A stretch of DNA of 64,000 bases from Tolypothrix sp. NIES-4075 (GCF_002218085.1 NZ_BDUC01000004.1:215827-279826), one strand, 5' to 3'. Positions 50,598 through 58,640 are shown, counted from the stretch's first letter. Numbers and translations: made by a program. The notes: generated by a model not told the origin, from the letters alone.

Positions 50598-51134
50598 CTA
50601 TAAAGAGCGCCCTAACCCTAGCTTATTCTGATTATCAATATCTATCCTACATAAAGCTGGACTTGTATTAAAGTTACAAGTATAAGTTGCTAAACGTTCT
50701 TGTTGATAGTTGAAAATCCGGATATTGTAACCGTAATTTCTGGCAAGGCTGCCTACACGATTCACGAAGTCGTATCGTTCTAAATAGTCTAAAATACTCC
50801 AAAATTGCTGATTGACAACAACATCAACTCGTGCTGGTTGTGTACCTGATGCTGGATATGCTATCCAGTTATCTAGCAACTTGTTCTCAGAGTTTTCTTT
50901 TGCCCACCATAAACTAGGAACAGTCAATTGCCCTTGGTTAATGGTGTTAGCTGTAATTACACCTTTTGGATTGTTCAATAAATTTAATTCTAAAGGAGCA
51001 TCAGAAGCGGGTGGTATAGATGCTTCAGTTTGCGCTGTTGATGGCTGGGTTAATAAAAGGGAAATCGTGGTGAGGCTAATGCCTAAGAGTAGTGCAAGTA
51101 ATGACTTTTGAGCAGCCATTTTATGTTTACGCAT
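50598..51134 (-). CDS. Uncharacterised exported protein
   Basis: 178 residues; signal peptide about 1-35 (…LLLTQPSTAQ) followed by a Pro/Ala/Ser linker. The mature part has 'GQLTVPSLWWAKENSENKLLDNWIAYP', 'RVDVVVNQQFWSILDYLERYDFVNRVG' and a C-terminal 'YTCNFNTSPALCRIDI' with two Cys likely bridged. It resembles hypothetical proteins of many cyanobacteria; function unknown. Convergent with the binding lipoprotein gene 12 bp away. Confidence 0.7.
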   Translation of the reverse strand: MRKHKMAAQKSLLALLLGISLTTISLLLTQPSTAQTEASIPPASDAPLELNLLNNPKGVITANTINQGQLTVPSLWWAKENSENKLLDNWIAYPASGTQPARVDVVVNQQFWSILDYLERYDFVNRVGSLARNYGYNIRIFNYQQERLATYTCNFNTSPALCRIDIDNQNKLGLGRSL

Positions 51135-51902
51135 AACTTATACCCTGTTCGATTTGGGATTCATCCTCAAAGGACTATGGGTAATAGGTTTTTATCAATT
51201 CTTCAAAACCCATTACCCATTACATTTTTTAGACTATCCTTAATTCTTTAATCTAAAATATTAAATTTAGAATTGTCTACTTACTAAAGACAGAGCTTTT
51301 AATACCAGTGTTCCCAGCTTTTCGCGATTAGCCAATCTAAGCGGGAATCAAAACAATTTTTCTGTCTTCTACCAGATGACACCAAAGCAGCTAGAGTGCG
51401 ATCGCACCTGCGGAATGTTGGTTAAAATTGCGAAAAAAATCTCAAAAAGTCCTAAAAATAAAATTACACTTTTTTTGCTAATTTGGCTACGGATATTATT
51501 TATATATAAAAATTACGTAAAACTACTTAATAAGTCTTGCTTTATCAATTAAATAACTGTATTGTTGAAAGTGGCTTTTCAAAAAAAGCGCTAACAAAAG
51601 ATAATTCCAGCGCATTGAAAAAAGCGTTGCCTTGGTGAATTGACGAATATCGATATCAAACTTATGTTTGTGTTCGCTTGTCATTGACATCAACAGGAAT
51701 TTTCGACATGGATACTACAGATTTATGAGCATTGATACCACTGATGTGGAGTTTCTAAACAAAAAGAGTGCGATCGCGTATCTAAATAAATTTGACTAAA
51801 CTCAGCTTAACTACTTGCAGTTGAAAATTACAGTTGCCTTTAGACAACTAAATTTTCACTTGATGGAAATAAAAAAATAGTGAATTTGATTCAGGAAAAA
51901 TC
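51135..51902. other. 768-bp AT-rich region before the tyrosinase locus
   Basis: No gene recognised. It contains the left copy of a 55-bp direct repeat (51350-51405), several HIP1 sites and long A/T runs with TATATATAAAAA near 51499-51510. A promoter for the Tat protein gene is expected near the right end. Confidence 0.5.
51350..51405. repeat. Direct repeat, left copy, flanking the tyrosinase pair
   Basis: Begins AAAACAATTTTTCTG and ends GCAGCTAGAGTGCGATCGC; matches 53338-53392 with only a handful of differences and one gap. Confidence 0.85.
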
Positions 51903-52304
51903 ATGTCTTTTAGTTTTTCTCGTCGTCAATTTTTAAGCCTAATCAGCTTCGTGGGTATTGGAACCGTAGTTGCGGGAAGCGCTCCATTCCTAGGCAACTT
52001 ATTGGTTAGTAAAGCTGAAGCTCAAGAGATATCTGAGGAAGTATACAAAGGTAGAAAATATAGGATCGTCACCAATCAAACGCAAGATCCGACTGGAAAT
52101 ATAAATAATACATTTGACACATCAAAACAGCTATTTCTTGATGACAAAGAAATTAGGATTATCAGAAATAATCAAACAGACAAATATATGACACCTCTTT
52201 TATTTGGGGAGTTTAACTCGCCCGATGAAATAGCGAAAAGGTTAATAGACCAGGGAATAAAGTTTCCTATTGGTGAGGTAAAGCTAGATCCTAATGTTGA
52301 TTGA
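51903..52304 (+). CDS. Tat-exported MelC1-like tyrosinase partner (caddie protein)
   Basis: 133 residues. Tat signal 'SRRQFLSLISFVGIG' (twin Arg at 7-8) with a cleavage region near 'SKAEAQ'. The mature part aligns by eye with Streptomyces MelC1, the copper chaperone/caddie of tyrosinase: 'EEVYKGRKYRI' (MelC1 'DEIYKGRRI'), 'LFLDDKEIRIIRNNQTDKYM' ('VFVDGVELHVMRNADGSWI') and 'SPDEIAKRLIDQGIKFPIG'. Unlike MelC1 it has no His or Cys at all and lacks the caddie Tyr that enters the active site. It lies 63 bp before the tyrosinase gene, which has no signal of its own, as in MelC1/MelC2. Confidence 0.75.
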   Translation: MSFSFSRRQFLSLISFVGIGTVVAGSAPFLGNLLVSKAEAQEISEEVYKGRKYRIVTNQTQDPTGNINNTFDTSKQLFLDDKEIRIIRNNQTDKYMTPLLFGEFNSPDEIAKRLIDQGIKFPIGEVKLDPNVD

Positions 52305-52367
52305 AAATTCTTGGCGTAAGCATTTAAGGAATTGAAGAAACAAAGGAAGCAAAAAATCGAGGTGAAG

Positions 52368-53318
52368 ATGAAGAATATTAGAAAAAATTTCAGGTATCTG
52401 AGTAGCACTGAAAAACAAAACTACATTGAGGCAGTCAAAGCAGTCAAAGCTAGTATTAGTCGTAGTACTAACCGTAGTATCTACGATGAGTATGTGCTTT
52501 GGCATACTTTAGCAGCCGCACACGAAGACCCAAGCGATCCCAGGCATTTCCGTAATGCTGCTCATGTGGGTCCGGCGTTTCTTCCTTGGCATCGCTATTA
52601 TCTTTACAGATTTGAACGGCAACTACAAAAAAGAGTGCCTGGTGTGACAATTCCCTACTGGGACTGGACGCAAGATGCTGACGATCCTTTCAATTCACCA
52701 CTTTGGGATGCTGACTTTATGGGTGGTAATGGTGACCCTGAGGATAATAACTTAGTTAAGACTGGTCCATTTGCAACCGATCAATGGATAACGATTAACG
52801 CCGATGGCAATCCTAAGGGAGGCTTACAACGCGAGTTTGGTAAATTTATTAAAGGACTACCAACTCGAACAAATGTGCAGATGGCGATTGAGGAAACTCC
52901 TTACGATCAAGAACCATGGAACATAGATAGCAGTCCCAGCCATCGCAATCGGCTTGAAGGCTTCCTCCCTCCAGGCGGATCAATTAATCCAGACGGAACA
53001 CCTATTATTACTCCAGACGGAACATTTGTTATAGAATTACACGGCCAAGTTCATACATGGATCGGGGGCGATATGTCAAATGTGATTATTTCACCAAACG
53101 ATCCAGTTTTTTTTCTGCATCATTGCAACGTAGATCGGCTCTGGGCAATATGGCAAGAAAAGAACCCAAGCCAAGGATATCTACCCACTGGTGGCGGACC
53201 AGAGGGGCATAATCTTTACGACTTAATGTATCCTTGGGATGGGAAAACTACCAAGCTAAAGGCTAGACCCGCAGATGTTCTAAATTCAAGAAAACTCGGC
53301 ATTTACTACGATTGGTAG
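52368..53318 (+). CDS. Tyrosinase/polyphenol oxidase (type-3 copper)
   Basis: Oxidises phenols or catechols to quinones. Both copper sites are complete: CuA His in 'AAAHEDP', 'AAHVGPAFLPWHRYYLYRFER', CuB His in 'LHGQVHTWIGG' and 'SPNDPVFFLHHCNVDRLW'. The residue after the first CuB His is Gly, not the Asn of Streptomyces/Bacillus tyrosinases, so diphenolase activity may dominate. Start ATG 52368 is chosen because GAGG lies 5 nt upstream; an in-frame TTG at 52332 has only an AAGGA directly against it. The protein (316 residues) lacks a signal peptide and probably leaves the cell with the MelC1-like partner. No C-terminal shielding domain is present. Confidence 0.93.
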   Translation: MKNIRKNFRYLSSTEKQNYIEAVKAVKASISRSTNRSIYDEYVLWHTLAAAHEDPSDPRHFRNAAHVGPAFLPWHRYYLYRFERQLQKRVPGVTIPYWDWTQDADDPFNSPLWDADFMGGNGDPEDNNLVKTGPFATDQWITINADGNPKGGLQREFGKFIKGLPTRTNVQMAIEETPYDQEPWNIDSSPSHRNRLEGFLPPGGSINPDGTPIITPDGTFVIELHGQVHTWIGGDMSNVIISPNDPVFFLHHCNVDRLWAIWQEKNPSQGYLPTGGGPEGHNLYDLMYPWDGKTTKLKARPADVLNSRKLGIYYDW

Positions 53319-53428
53319 ATCGGCGCTTTAGGAAATGAAAACAATTTTTCTGTTTTCTACCAGATTCAAAAAAGCAGCTAGAGTGCGATCGCGCTCTAGC
53401 AAGCACTGAAGTGCGAAAAGCGCCGATC
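53318..53428. repeat. 111-bp element with perfect 12-bp inverted ends, between convergent genes
   Basis: GATCGGCGCTTT (53318-53329) and AAAGCGCCGATC (53417-53428) are exact inverted repeats. The left end overlaps the tyrosinase stop codon (53316-53318) and the right end overlaps the DUF1772 stop codon (53427-53429). Inside lie the right direct repeat, the HIP1-centred palindrome GCTAGAGTGCGATCGCGCTC (plus TAGC), and GCACTGAAGTGC. Confidence 0.8.
53338..53392. repeat. Direct repeat, right copy, flanking the tyrosinase pair
   Basis: Same sequence as 51350-51405, in the same orientation, 2 kb away, just after the tyrosinase gene. Confidence 0.85.
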
Positions 53429-53909
53429 AACAACACAGCGCAATGGTGAGCAATCCGGCTCCCGCAAGCGCCGCTGCCGTCCGAATATGGTTCCAGAACG
53501 TCCAGTTGGCAAGGTAGCTGACCCACAGGCTCGCGCCCTCAGTGCTGCTGGGATCGACCCTCGCCAGCGCATCGTTCAGCGGCACGTTGAACACGATTGT
53601 CACTCCTACTGTGCCGACGAGATACAACAGGCTACCGACGAGCAAGTAGGCAGCACCGGGTTGATGCCACCTTAACAGCGAGGAAAAAGCCAGAAAGATG
53701 CAAGCCGCAGCCGTTCCAAAGAGCGCCATCATGAACAATGGATTGATCGCTGTAATGTTAATCGATTGCATGGCGGCAATGCCCTGTGCTGGTTGGAGTC
53801 GCGAAAGAGCGTTCATCACGAAAGTCGAGAAGGCGAAGAAGACTCCAGCCACCAGTCCGCAGCCTAGTGCCGAGAACAGCTTCAATGCAAAAAGTGAATG
53901 GTTAGTCAT
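53427..53909 (-). CDS. DUF1772 (anthrone oxygenase-like) membrane protein, probably acquired
   Basis: 160 residues with four hydrophobic segments, as in the DUF1772 family related to anthrone oxygenases. N-terminal 'LKLFSALGCGLVAGVFFAFSTFVM', middle 'AINPLFMMALFGTA' and C-terminal 'FNVPLNDALARVD' and 'WTFWNHIRTAAALAG' are family blocks. Base composition is visibly richer in G and C than neighbours, with GCG/GCC/CTG codons and no HIP1, which suggests transfer from a proteobacterium or similar. An AGGG ribosome site precedes the start. Possible link with the neighbouring tyrosinase: both families act on phenolic or quinone compounds. Confidence 0.85.
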   Translation of the reverse strand: MTNHSLFALKLFSALGCGLVAGVFFAFSTFVMNALSRLQPAQGIAAMQSINITAINPLFMMALFGTAAACIFLAFSSLLRWHQPGAAYLLVGSLLYLVGTVGVTIVFNVPLNDALARVDPSSTEGASLWVSYLANWTFWNHIRTAAALAGAGLLTIALCC

Positions 53910-54086
53910 TGCCCTTTAACCAATTAAGCGACTTGGGTACGAGCATTGGCGATCGATTGAGCCAAACTTGTGCCACCAAACTCGTCTAAACACCAAATCT
54001 AAGAGTAATTCAGCGTGTTACTCGTTACTGTACGGAAGAGAAAGATTTTCACCTTCACAATAAAATGTGCTGAAGGCTATAGTATT

Positions 54087-55907
54087 TCAGATTCTTGCTG
54101 CTTTTTGCAAGTTCTTGCTATTTTCTTTTATTTTTAATTCTTTGGAACTGGCAAACTGCGGATAAAGCTTACTTAATAGCTGTGCTATCTCTTCTGAACT
54201 AGAAGAGTTGATTAAACTCAGGTTTAAAGGTGCTTTACTAATAAACTTGGCATAAGACTCACTCAAATAAGGACGATAATTCGGTTTGTTGAGAAGATGA
54301 GTTTCAAAAAAAGCCACACTGAGAGCTTTCACATAAGAGTAAGCTGGTGTGCGATCTGGACCAAGTAATCCATTTGGTACAGGTATCACTCTTTGACTGG
54401 GAGGTGGATCTGTTTCCACTGTGAAGTGAGTGCCATTTTCAATTAATGCTAAATATTTATCTGAATTTGGTAGCCTGGTAAAAGGAAAAATCTGTTCTGG
54501 TACGGGTGGAGTAAAAATATCTTGACTACCACCTACTAACATTGTCGGAATTTTAATTTTACTTACTCCTTTAGAGCCAAAAATTGTACTATCTAAGGGG
54601 TTAAATGCCAACATCGCTTTTACCCGCTCATCTTTAATCGGATAAATAGCTGGTTTTATTTCCAATGCTCGACACTGTAAGAAAACTGATAAATTTAACG
54701 ACCGATTGGGATTACAATCTTTACGAACTTGTGGAAAATTTATTGTTGCACCTGCTAACGCTAAAGCAGTATATGCACCTAAGGAATGTCCGATTACTCC
54801 TACTTGTTGAAGATTCAATTTTCCCTTAAGATTAACATCAGAAACGTTCAGACGCTGAAGTTCATCTAATAAGTATTTTACATCTAACGGACGGTTAATT
54901 AATTCTGTTGCTTGTGGAGGACCTGCAATTCCTGATAAGAATTGTTGAAACTCCTTAGAGTTAGTTTCCGGATGTTCAATTACTGCGACTGCAAAGCCAT
55001 AAGATACTAAATGTTTAGCTAAATAGGCAAATGTATTGCGGTCTTCTGCCAAACCGTGAGAAATTACAATTACAGGAAAAGGTGAAGGCAAGCGAGCTGT
55101 TTTGTTTTGCCGCGATTGAGGTAAATATAAATCTGCGTCATATTTGCGTTCCAAGATAGATCCAGATTGATTATCACGCGAGGGTAGACGTGCAGCGGCT
55201 TGTTGATAGACATAGCGTAAATTTAAAGTGAATTTTTGGAAACCCAAACCACCTGCAAGTCGAATATCTGGCTGTTTGGAAAAATCAATTTGTGCTTGTG
55301 TTGTATCTTTGTCTGCTATTTGTTGTAATGCCGCAACTACTACATCTCTTTTTTTCAGTAAATCTGATAATTGCCCAAATGTATTTACCGTTTCCGAAAA
55401 GTTCAAACGAATACTGGGGCTAGGATATCGACGTATGATATTAACTAATGTTAAACCTTGTGGGTCAGCAGCAGATAAAATAAGTGCAGATCGTAAAGCG
55501 TAGAAACCATTTTGTCTAGTTTCCACTTGCACTAATTCTCCTAGACGTTGTAGTATTTTTTCGCCTATGGGTGAATAGGTAAACTGCGATACTAAGGTGG
55601 GGCTAATATTAAACTTACTTTGGAGAAATTCTCTCAATTGTGCTAGTTGTTCTGGTTTAGCACGTTTAGCATAAAAGGCAAAGTCGGAAGTAATTTTACC
55701 TTGTTTAGCAAATATTTCTAAATCATTGGTGGAGATGGAAAAGTCACCAAATGGAGGGTAATAAAAGTCAATGCGATCGGCTCCAAGTGCTGGTGTTGTA
55801 ATTGCTACACTGGATATAACTCCGAAAAAAGAAGCAATCGCTTTTCCTACCCAATGCTGCTTTTTGTGAAGTATCTTACTAAAATAATCTATATTGTGCT
55901 GTGTCAT
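54087..55907 (-). CDS. Alpha/beta hydrolase with N-terminal DUF1400 domain, exported
   Basis: Predicted secreted esterase or lipase-like hydrolase typical of cyanobacteria. Signal peptide 'KAIASFFGVISSVAITTPALGA', DUF1400 domain next (about 45-170, 'DRIDFYYPPFGDFSISTNDLEIFA'), then the hydrolase domain: oxyanion region 'VISHGLAEDRNTFAYLA', nucleophile Ser in 'VIGHSLGAYTALALAG', Asp region 'MLVGGSQDIFTPP' and His in 'NGTHFTVE'. Start 55907 gives a normal-length signal; the longer frame from 55976 begins directly against a 14-bp hairpin and would give an overlong n-region. Substrate unknown. Confidence 0.85.
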   Translation of the reverse strand: MTQHNIDYFSKILHKKQHWVGKAIASFFGVISSVAITTPALGADRIDFYYPPFGDFSISTNDLEIFAKQGKITSDFAFYAKRAKPEQLAQLREFLQSKFNISPTLVSQFTYSPIGEKILQRLGELVQVETRQNGFYALRSALILSAADPQGLTLVNIIRRYPSPSIRLNFSETVNTFGQLSDLLKKRDVVVAALQQIADKDTTQAQIDFSKQPDIRLAGGLGFQKFTLNLRYVYQQAAARLPSRDNQSGSILERKYDADLYLPQSRQNKTARLPSPFPVIVISHGLAEDRNTFAYLAKHLVSYGFAVAVIEHPETNSKEFQQFLSGIAGPPQATELINRPLDVKYLLDELQRLNVSDVNLKGKLNLQQVGVIGHSLGAYTALALAGATINFPQVRKDCNPNRSLNLSVFLQCRALEIKPAIYPIKDERVKAMLAFNPLDSTIFGSKGVSKIKIPTMLVGGSQDIFTPPVPEQIFPFTRLPNSDKYLALIENGTHFTVETDPPPSQRVIPVPNGLLGPDRTPAYSYVKALSVAFFETHLLNKPNYRPYLSESYAKFISKAPLNLSLINSSSSEEIAQLLSKLYPQFASSKELKIKENSKNLQKAARI

Positions 55908-55976
55908 TGCCACTACTGCAAGAGTGTCTGCCACAGTATGATATAACTTTTTGTTTATCAAAATATCTAGTTTCAT

Positions 55977-56005
55977 ATCCCCGACTTATTCAATAAGTCG
56001 GGGAT
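55977..56005. terminator. Perfect 14-bp hairpin with T-run on the plus strand
   Basis: ATCCCCGACTTATT-C-AATAAGTCGGGGAT followed on the plus strand by ATTGTTTTTTACG. Both neighbours are on the minus strand, so it either ends an antisense transcript or is a dispersed palindrome separating the two minus-strand genes. Confidence 0.55.
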
Positions 56006-56033
56006 ATTGTTTTTTACGTAGACTAGAGGATAG

Positions 56034-56252
56034 CTATCCGCTAGATTTTTCCACTAGATTCTTCAATTGTAAATACGCTTCCTCTGGGCTTAGTGCTTGA
56101 GACTTACTTTTGTCGGGAATGTAAAATTCCCAACTATCAGGAAAGTGATGTACAACAAAACTAGAGATAAGCCCTAATTTCAAAGCTTTTTTTCCTAAAG
56201 TTTCAGCTTGTTCTGCTAAAGAAATTTCGTCATTAAATGAATCGTTACTCAT
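56034..56252 (-). CDS. Small conserved-looking hypothetical protein
   Basis: 72 residues, soluble, with 'LAEQAETLGKKALKLGLISSFVVHHFPDSWEFYIP' and a C-terminal 'SPEEAYLQLKNLVEKS'. No known domain recognised. Codon use and composition look coding, and the frame has a clear start. It may be a small regulatory or structural protein. Confidence 0.55.
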   Translation of the reverse strand: MSNDSFNDEISLAEQAETLGKKALKLGLISSFVVHHFPDSWEFYIPDKSKSQALSPEEAYLQLKNLVEKSSG

Positions 56253-56334
56253 ATTGAATGCAAATTCTGCTGCTAGTTGATAAGAATATTCTTAATTATT
56301 AATACTATACTTTTTTCGTAGCTACCTTTATATC

Positions 56335-56364
56335 GTAGAGACGTTCGGTGTGGAACGTCTCTAC
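56335..56364. repeat. GTAGAGACG-type palindrome before the Nif3-like gene
   Basis: GTAGAGACGTTCGGTG…GGAACGTCTCTAC; lies 12 nt upstream of ATG 56377. Confidence 0.85.
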
Positions 56365-56376
56365 AATACCAGGATT

Positions 56377-57090
56377 ATGCAACACTTGATTTATTTACCA
56401 GAAATAGCAGAATTTCTCGATCGCTTGTTTGCGGTTGAACGTTACACCGAAGCTGAAAGAGGTGGTGTATATTTGCCATCTTCCCGTAGTATTAAACGTT
56501 TGGGTTTGGCGTTAGAACCTTGGACAGATTTATCGAAATGGGCGATCGCCCAAAATTTAGATGCGCTATTCTTACATCGACCGTGGAAACTTCAACCACA
56601 ACAACTTACACCGGATGTCGGGGTAATTGCTTATCATCTACCATTTGATGAGCGCTTAACGTTGAGTTACAATTCTCGCTTGGCGGAAGTTTTGGGAATT
56701 TCTTCTCTAGAAGTTCTGGGAAAAAAAGATTCGCGAGCGATCGGTATGATGGGAGAGATACCGATACAAAGTTTTCATAATCTATGTAATTGTATCAATC
56801 AAATCTTTGGAGGATACGAGCAAGTACTGGCGGCAGAACGGAGTGAAGTATCACGAATTGCTGTTGTTGGCGCAATGACAGACTTGCTGGTACGTGAAGC
56901 AGCAAATAAAGGTGCTGAAGTTTATATAACAGGACAATTGCGACAGCCAGCCTCTGAAGCGATGCAGGAAACTAAAATTGCAGCGATCGCTATTGGGCAC
57001 CGTCGTAGTGAAGTCTGGGGTTTACGTGTACTCGCAGGAATACTGCGGGAACGTTGGGCTAATTTAGAATTGGTAATTGGTAATGGGTAA
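56377..57090 (+). CDS. Nif3-like dinuclear metal centre protein
   Basis: Member of the NIF3/YbgI/YqfO family (GTP cyclohydrolase I type 2-like fold), hexameric rings with a two-metal site; function unsettled. Metal-ligand regions visible: 'GVIAYHLPFDERLTL' and the C-terminal 'GHRRSEVWGLRVLAGIL', with 'ANKGAEVYITGQLRQPASEA' between. It is shorter than canonical members, about 237 residues. Start 56377 (MQHLIYLPEIAEF) is used because the open frame upstream comes from a palindrome. The last codons (…LELVIGNG) and stop fall in a TAATTGG heptanucleotide array. Confidence 0.82.
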   Translation: MQHLIYLPEIAEFLDRLFAVERYTEAERGGVYLPSSRSIKRLGLALEPWTDLSKWAIAQNLDALFLHRPWKLQPQQLTPDVGVIAYHLPFDERLTLSYNSRLAEVLGISSLEVLGKKDSRAIGMMGEIPIQSFHNLCNCINQIFGGYEQVLAAERSEVSRIAVVGAMTDLLVREAANKGAEVYITGQLRQPASEAMQETKIAAIAIGHRRSEVWGLRVLAGILRERWANLELVIGNG

Positions 57091-57118
57091 TTGGTAATGG
57101 GTAATTGGGCATTGGGCA
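57066..57118. repeat. TAATTGG/TAATGGG heptanucleotide array
   Basis: Period-7 array that contributes the C-terminal codons and stop of the Nif3-like gene. Confidence 0.85.
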
Positions 57119-57141
57119 AAATTCCTCTCCCCCTGTCCCCC

Positions 57142-58071
57142 TCAATGATTTGGTTGTTGGATTAAAGCCTGAAAGCGTCCATCTTCACGGATTTTGTCAA
57201 AATCTGAGTGAGTTGGAATCATTTGCAGATATTGTTCTGGACAAAGAATAATTGCTTGTTGTAAGTTCTCAATTGCGGCTTCAATGTTGTTTTGTAACGC
57301 ATAACAGCGGGCTTTGTTATATAAGATGACGTGATCGTTTGGTTGCAATTCTAGGGCACGATTGTAAGAAGCGATCGCTTCAGAGTAACGCTGTAATTTT
57401 TCCCAAGTTATGCCTTGGTTTAACCAAGCTTTATAATAATCTGGTTGAATTGCTAAAGCGCGGTCAAAGCTGACGATCGCCTTTTCATAACGTCCCCAGT
57501 TACTCAAACTCGTGCCTCGGTTATGCCAAGCCATGACGTTGTTGGGGTCGAATTCAATAGCGCGATCGTAGCTGTTAACAGCTTCTTCATGGCGTCCTAG
57601 CTGTTTGAGGGCATTACCTTTATTGTTCCATGCCCAATAAGCATCTGCTTGCAAGTTTATCGTGCGATCAAAGCTGATAATTGCCTTTTCATAATGTCCC
57701 AAGTCGCACAAGGTAATACCGCGATTGTGCCAAATAGTGGGGGAATTAAAGTTGAATTCAAGGGCACGGTCGAAGCTATTGAGAGCTTCATCGTGACGTT
57801 CTACCTTTCCTAGAGCAATAGCGCGGTTGTGCCAAACCCAGCAAGCGTCTGTGCGTAATAAGAGCGTTAAGTCAAAACAAGCGATCGCATCCATGTGGCG
57901 ACCCAAGCAACCTAGAGCAAAACCTTTTTGCGATAAGGCTTCCGGATAATCTGACTTACATTTAAGCGCTTTGTCGAAGTTGGCGATCGCATCACTAAAC
58001 TTTTCTGCTTTGTTTTGGCGCAATCCTTGCTGAAAATATAATTCTGCTTCTAGGTTGAGGATAATTTTCAT
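57142..58071 (-). CDS. TPR-repeat protein (soluble)
   Basis: Nearly the whole protein consists of about eight 34-residue TPR units, with the pattern 'W-NRG-AL--LGR-EEA--S-DRAI---P' ('WHNRGITLCDLGHYEKAIISFDR', and similar). The C-terminus ends with a cap 'HSDFDKIREDGRFQALIQQPN', a common ending of cyanobacterial TPR proteins. Likely a scaffold. Start 58071 (MKIILNLEAELYFQQ) is preferred; the frame is open to 58158 but adds an unrelated aromatic stretch. No enzyme domain. Confidence 0.85.
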   Translation of the reverse strand: MKIILNLEAELYFQQGLRQNKAEKFSDAIANFDKALKCKSDYPEALSQKGFALGCLGRHMDAIACFDLTLLLRTDACWVWHNRAIALGKVERHDEALNSFDRALEFNFNSPTIWHNRGITLCDLGHYEKAIISFDRTINLQADAYWAWNNKGNALKQLGRHEEAVNSYDRAIEFDPNNVMAWHNRGTSLSNWGRYEKAIVSFDRALAIQPDYYKAWLNQGITWEKLQRYSEAIASYNRALELQPNDHVILYNKARCYALQNNIEAAIENLQQAIILCPEQYLQMIPTHSDFDKIREDGRFQALIQQPNH

Positions 58072-58182
58072 AGACCTGGCATCTTCCCTTGGTATGATAT
58101 TTTTTTGATATTTCCAATCAAGATAGCATAAGTAGAAAAAATCTGTTTGTAAAAGCACTCAGCAAATTGCCAAAAACGCATC

Positions 58183-58213
58183 GTAGAGACGTGGGCGTGT
58201 GGAACGTCTCTAC
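58183..58213. repeat. GTAGAGACG-type palindrome after the TPR gene's 5' side
   Basis: GTAGAGACGTGGGCGTGT…GGAACGTCTCTAC; the mismatched centre shows decay. Confidence 0.8.
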
Positions 58214-58339
58214 TAACGTTCCAAATGTGAGATCCTGAAGATAGTTAAGGACGGTCAAGGGCATGTAACTGTAATCTAAAAGCTATTCAAGCCTTATCAA
58301 AAGTAGTCAATTTTGAGCAGGTATAGCTAAAAGATGCTA

Positions 58340-58640
58340 GGATAGTCAATATAGTAACGGTTAACAACCGTGCCGTCAGAGGATAAACCTTCCAGCATAG
58401 ACTGGCGTTTGATAAACGTGCCACAGGCGAAGTGCAGGCTCCATAGACAGAGGATCGTTAGTAGCGCCTCAAAAGAAGTTTTTTGATAACTTCGACACAT
58501 ATAGCGGTCAGTTAGACCGTGTTAGCCTCTGGACTGGTGAGTGCCGACACTACCAGGATGAAAGAGGAAGTAAGCATTACTTGCTAACTTTCTGCCAGCT
58601 ATAAAAGCGTATGGTTGAATAGCTTTGAGTAGGTCTTATG
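58340..58640 (+). ncRNA. Unidentified structured RNA candidate upstream of por
   Basis: Seven local stem-loops occur in 240 nt: ACGGTT/AACCGT (58357-58371), CCAG/CTGG (58392-58405), CGTTT/AAACG (58406-58418), GAAGTT/AACTTC (58475-58493), CGGTC/GACCG (58505-58519), a 9-bp CTGGTGAGTG/CACTACCAG hairpin with one bulge and CCGA loop (58534-58556), and AAGTAA/TTACTT inside GAAAG/CTTTC (58560-58592). It is not tRNA, tmRNA, SRP or RNase P RNA by eye. Candidates: long por leader, or an ORF-less HEARO/omega-type RNA left by an IscB-family element. No protein frame covers it. Confidence 0.5.

Noticed and set aside
58340..58640. tmRNA, RNase P RNA, SRP RNA or cobalamin riboswitch
   Set aside because: None of the conserved core sequences of these RNAs could be found, so only 'unidentified structured RNA' is claimed.
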